NCBI GenBank assembly: GCA_905200265.1
Contig: CAJKJS010000046.1
Span: 1-8,547 of the forward strand
Direction: 5' to 3'
From: an uncultured Oscillospiraceae bacterium
GTDB taxonomy: Bacteria; Bacillota; Clostridia; Oscillospirales; Acutalibacteraceae
DNA: 8,547 nt
The notes beneath the pieces were generated by a model, which was not told the DNA's origin, ran no database searches, and worked only from the letters and a program-made list of their open reading frames with translations. Below are positions 6,721 to 8,547 of the stretch, piece by piece. The first letter of the stretch is position 1. Each line of letters begins with the position of its first letter. Both the position numbers and the translations under genes were made by a program.

Positions 6721-6749
6721 ATTATACACATTCTGCCCGCCGGGTTCAA
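6721..6749 (-). promoter_or_regulatory. Probable housekeeping-sigma promoter of the pyrC operon
   Basis: On the minus strand TTGAAC (6749-6744) and a perfect TATAAT (6726-6721) are separated by 17 bases, the optimal spacing. A TGTG lies directly before the -10 box. Transcription should start near 6715, giving a leader of about 47 nt before the pyrC ATG. The -35 box covers the TGA stop codon of the upstream ydcF-like gene (6748-6746). Confidence 0.75.
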
Positions 6750-7549
6750 CCAGTGAAGTGCCCAAAGGACAGCCAATAAAGGGTCAGCGCCATGACTTCC
6801 CGCCCGTAATTCGCCGGGAACATAACTGGGCGGCTTTGGCAGGCGATGGGGTACGGGATAAGCCCCTCGCTGCGGGCCAGCCGGGCGGCGCGGTACTGGT
6901 GGAAATCTTCGGTGACCATCACAATTTGATTTGACAGCCCCTTTTCTTCCAACAGCGCGGCGCTAAACGCCATGTTTTCCTTTGTGGTGGTAGACGCCGG
7001 TTCCGTAAAAATGCGGTCTTCTTCCACCCCGCGTGCAATCAGTTCCCGTTTAATGACATCGCTTTCCGCTTCGGGTTCATTCTCTCCCTGCCCGCCGGAC
7101 GCCACACACAAAGCGTCGGGATGCTGTAAGAGGTACCCCGCCGCCGCGTCAATACGCCGGGTGAGGGAATCGCTGGGGCTGCCGTCGCGATTTACTTTAC
7201 ACCCCAGCACCAGCACCACCGCGTCTTCGGGCGGGGAGGAAACGGCAGGGGTTACGATCATGACGGTACACGCCCCCATCCACAAAAGGCCCACTAGCTC
7301 CAAAACCGACAGGGTGATGGCCGTTTTCTTGCCCTTTCCGCTGCGGATCATGCCGGGGAACAATAGGACCCCTACAAATACGCACAGGCACACGCCCCAG
7401 CCGAACAGCATGCCGACTCCCAAAAAGCCCATGGTAAAAAACGGCACGGAAAACCATATGGCGCCGCCTATGGGCAGAACAGACAGCAAAAGCTGCCACC
7501 CCCGGGGGCACAGGGCCTGTATGCCCCCACCCCGGTTTTGCATTTTCAT
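6746..7549 (-). CDS. YdcF/ElyC-SanA family (DUF218) membrane protein
   Basis: A 267-residue protein with an N-terminal membrane domain and a C-terminal DUF218 domain. Hydrophobic segments at roughly 18-38, 42-66 and 78-100 are probable transmembrane helices, separated by a basic loop (residues 69-75). The DUF218 domain begins at AVVLVLGCKV (110-119). It continues with LTRRIDAA (129-136), CVASGGQG (148-155), the EAESD segment (160-164), EPASTTTKEN (183-192) and VTEDFHQYRA (212-221), the usual order of motifs. Family members include ElyC and SanA, tied to envelope integrity and peptidoglycan metabolism, and cytoplasmic YdcF; the biochemical activity is not settled. The domain would probably face outside the membrane if there are three helices and the N-terminus is inside. 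The ATG at 7549 is chosen over the one at 7543 because AAGGAGG (7563-7557) precedes it by seven bases. No terminator separates it from pyrC. Confidence 0.88.
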   Translation of the reverse strand: MKMQNRGGGIQALCPRGWQLLLSVLPIGGAIWFSVPFFTMGFLGVGMLFGWGVCLCVFVGVLLFPGMIRSGKGKKTAITLSVLELVGLLWMGACTVMIVTPAVSSPPEDAVVLVLGCKVNRDGSPSDSLTRRIDAAAGYLLQHPDALCVASGGQGENEPEAESDVIKRELIARGVEEDRIFTEPASTTTKENMAFSAALLEEKGLSNQIVMVTEDFHQYRAARLARSEGLIPYPIACQSRPVMFPANYGREVMALTLYWLSFGHFTG

Positions 7550-7584
7550 AAAAAAGCCTCCTTTTTCGCTTAGTCCGGTGTGAT

Positions 7585-7614
7585 ATTATACCATCTTTCC
7601 GCACGGAACGCGAA
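7585..7614 (-). promoter_or_regulatory. Extended -10 promoter of the ydcF-like gene
   Basis: On the minus strand TGGTATAAT (7593-7585) is an extended -10 element (TGnTATAAT). The matching -35 region is poor (TTCGCG at 7614-7609 with 18-base spacing), as is common when the TG extension is present. The predicted start is near 7578, about 29 nt before the ATG. Confidence 0.65.
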
Positions 7615-7659
7615 TTTTTTTGCCGGAAAGTCGAATTTCTTCCAGTCCGTGTTTTTTCA

Positions 7660-7689
7660 TTGACACCGCTTTCCCTTTGCCGCTATACT
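7660..7689 (+). promoter_or_regulatory. Promoter of the Cof-type HAD gene
   Basis: A perfect TTGACA (7660-7665) and TATACT (7684-7689) are separated by 18 bases. Transcription would start near 7696, only a few bases before the AAAGGAGG ribosome binding site (7699-7706), giving a leader of about 20 nt. It diverges from the minus-strand promoter at 7585-7614, with about 45 bases between the two -35 regions. Confidence 0.8.
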
Positions 7690-7715
7690 TTTCTTTGTAA
7701 AGGAGGAACGCCGCT

Positions 7716-8534
7716 ATGCTGAAACTCATTGCCAGTGATATGGATGGCACGCTGCTCAACGACCAAAAGGAGATTTACCCCCATATGGCCGCGGTGGTGC
7801 AGGCGCTTTATGAAAAAGGAATCCGGTTCGTGGTGGCCAGCGGCCGCCAGCTGGAAAGCCTCACCTGTTATTTTTCATCGGTGGCGGCTCCTATGACCTA
7901 CATCGCCGAAAACGGCGGGCTGGCCTATGAAGACAACCGGTGCGTCTACGCCCGTTCCCTGGACCCGAAAGACGTAAAACAGATCACCACCCTCATGCGT
8001 TCGCTGCCCGGTGCGTATGTGATTTACGGCACCGCCGGCGGTTCCTTCGTGGAAGGGGCGCATACCCAGGACGACTGGGATTATTTATCCCGGTTTTACG
8101 CGAAACTCTCGCCGGTGGACGATATTTTGTCGCTGCTCTCGAAAAAAGAGATCTGCAAAGTCACGGTGTGCGACCGCCGGGGCGCCGAAAAACGGGCCTG
8201 GCCCCTGTTGGAAGAAAAACTGGCGCTGCGCCTGAAAGTGACGCTGTCGGGGCAGGACTGGGTGGATGTGTCGGGCCAAAATGTGAACAAAGGCGAAGCG
8301 CTGCGCTTTTTGCAAAAGCGTTACGGCGTAAAGCCCGATGAATGCGCCGCCATTGGCGATTATTTAAACGATGTGGAACTTTTGCAGAGCTGCGGGCAGA
8401 GCTACGCCATGAAAAACGCCCATCCCCAGCTGTTTTCGTCCGCCACACAGATCACCAAAGAGGACAATAACCACTTTGGCGCTTGCCGTGTGATTTGCCG
8501 GTTAGCGGGCATTCCCATGCCGGATAAACGGTAA
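7716..8534 (+). CDS. Cof-type HAD-IIB family hydrolase
   Basis: A complete 272-residue haloacid dehalogenase-superfamily phosphatase of the Cof/IIB type. Motif I is SDMDGTLL with nucleophile Asp8 and Asp10. Motif II is VASGR (40-44), Lys192 in the VNKGEAL segment is motif III, and motif IV is IGDYLNDVELL with Asp215 and Asp219. AMKNAHP (231-237) is the usual segment after motif IV. The C2 cap domain lies between motifs II and III (about residues 85-185) and decides substrate; relatives act on sugar phosphates, FMN, pyridoxal phosphate and others, so the substrate cannot be assigned. The start is fixed by AAAGGAGG nine bases before the ATG and by the conserved motif beginning four residues later. 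It has its own promoter and is divergent from the ydcF-like gene. No terminator is visible in the 13 bases left after the stop. Confidence 0.94.
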   Translation: MLKLIASDMDGTLLNDQKEIYPHMAAVVQALYEKGIRFVVASGRQLESLTCYFSSVAAPMTYIAENGGLAYEDNRCVYARSLDPKDVKQITTLMRSLPGAYVIYGTAGGSFVEGAHTQDDWDYLSRFYAKLSPVDDILSLLSKKEICKVTVCDRRGAEKRAWPLLEEKLALRLKVTLSGQDWVDVSGQNVNKGEALRFLQKRYGVKPDECAAIGDYLNDVELLQSCGQSYAMKNAHPQLFSSATQITKEDNNHFGACRVICRLAGIPMPDKR

Positions 8535-8547
8535 CGCGAGCTTCCCA

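Noticed and set aside
7611..7650. Repeated CGAATTT and a loose GGAA/TTCC inverted repeat between the divergent promoters
   Set aside because: The repeats are short, AT-rich and imperfect, within chance expectation for such a region, so I did not call an operator.
1..8547. Mobile element, CRISPR array, defence system or other novel system
   Set aside because: No transposase, integrase, direct-repeat array, phage gene or defence domain is seen; nearly all of the window is explained by intact core genes and short regulatory regions.

Overview
The window reads as chromosomal core DNA from a fairly GC-rich member of the Bacillota (Firmicutes). Three things point there: strong AGGAGG-type ribosome binding sites, a set of Bacillota-typical families (DUF1292/YrzB, DegV, YdcF, Cof-type HAD), and a class 1B dihydroorotate dehydrogenase (PyrD plus the iron-sulfur flavoprotein PyrK). 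A Negativicutes or Clostridia member would fit, but the sequence alone does not fix the genus. I see no mobile element, CRISPR array, tRNA or rRNA.

Left part, plus strand (1-1565): a small acidic DUF1292 protein, then a 306-base stretch with no convincing protein gene. That stretch holds a good candidate for 6S RNA (about 362-551) and a strong intrinsic terminator (572-618). A DegV-family fatty-acid-binding protein follows, its ribosome binding site only about ten bases after the terminator U-tract. A second hairpin with U-tracts on both sides (1528-1565) separates this unit from the convergent one.

Middle part, minus strand (6749 down to 1573): a pyrimidine operon transcribed pyrC, pyrF, pyrK, pyrD, then a histidine-phosphatase-family gene and ruvX, which overlaps the phosphatase by four bases (ATGA). 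PyrC makes dihydroorotate, PyrD/PyrK oxidise it to orotate using NAD+, and PyrF decarboxylates OMP to UMP. The genes for carbamoyl phosphate synthetase, aspartate transcarbamylase (pyrB) and orotate phosphoribosyltransferase (pyrE) are not in the window. A near-consensus promoter (TTGAAC, 17 bases, TATAAT) lies just upstream of pyrC, with its -35 box overlapping the stop codon of the preceding gene. The leader is only about 47 nt and shows no PyrR-type attenuator, only a small GC-rich hairpin beside the ribosome binding site.

Right part: a membrane-anchored YdcF/ElyC-family (DUF218) protein on the minus strand and a complete Cof-type HAD phosphatase on the plus strand diverge from a 166-base intergenic region with a recognisable promoter for each.

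Most of the window is ordinary housekeeping. The points most worth checking are the 6S RNA candidate, the terminator placed directly in front of degV, and the make-up and control of the pyr operon with its phosphatase and ruvX tail.
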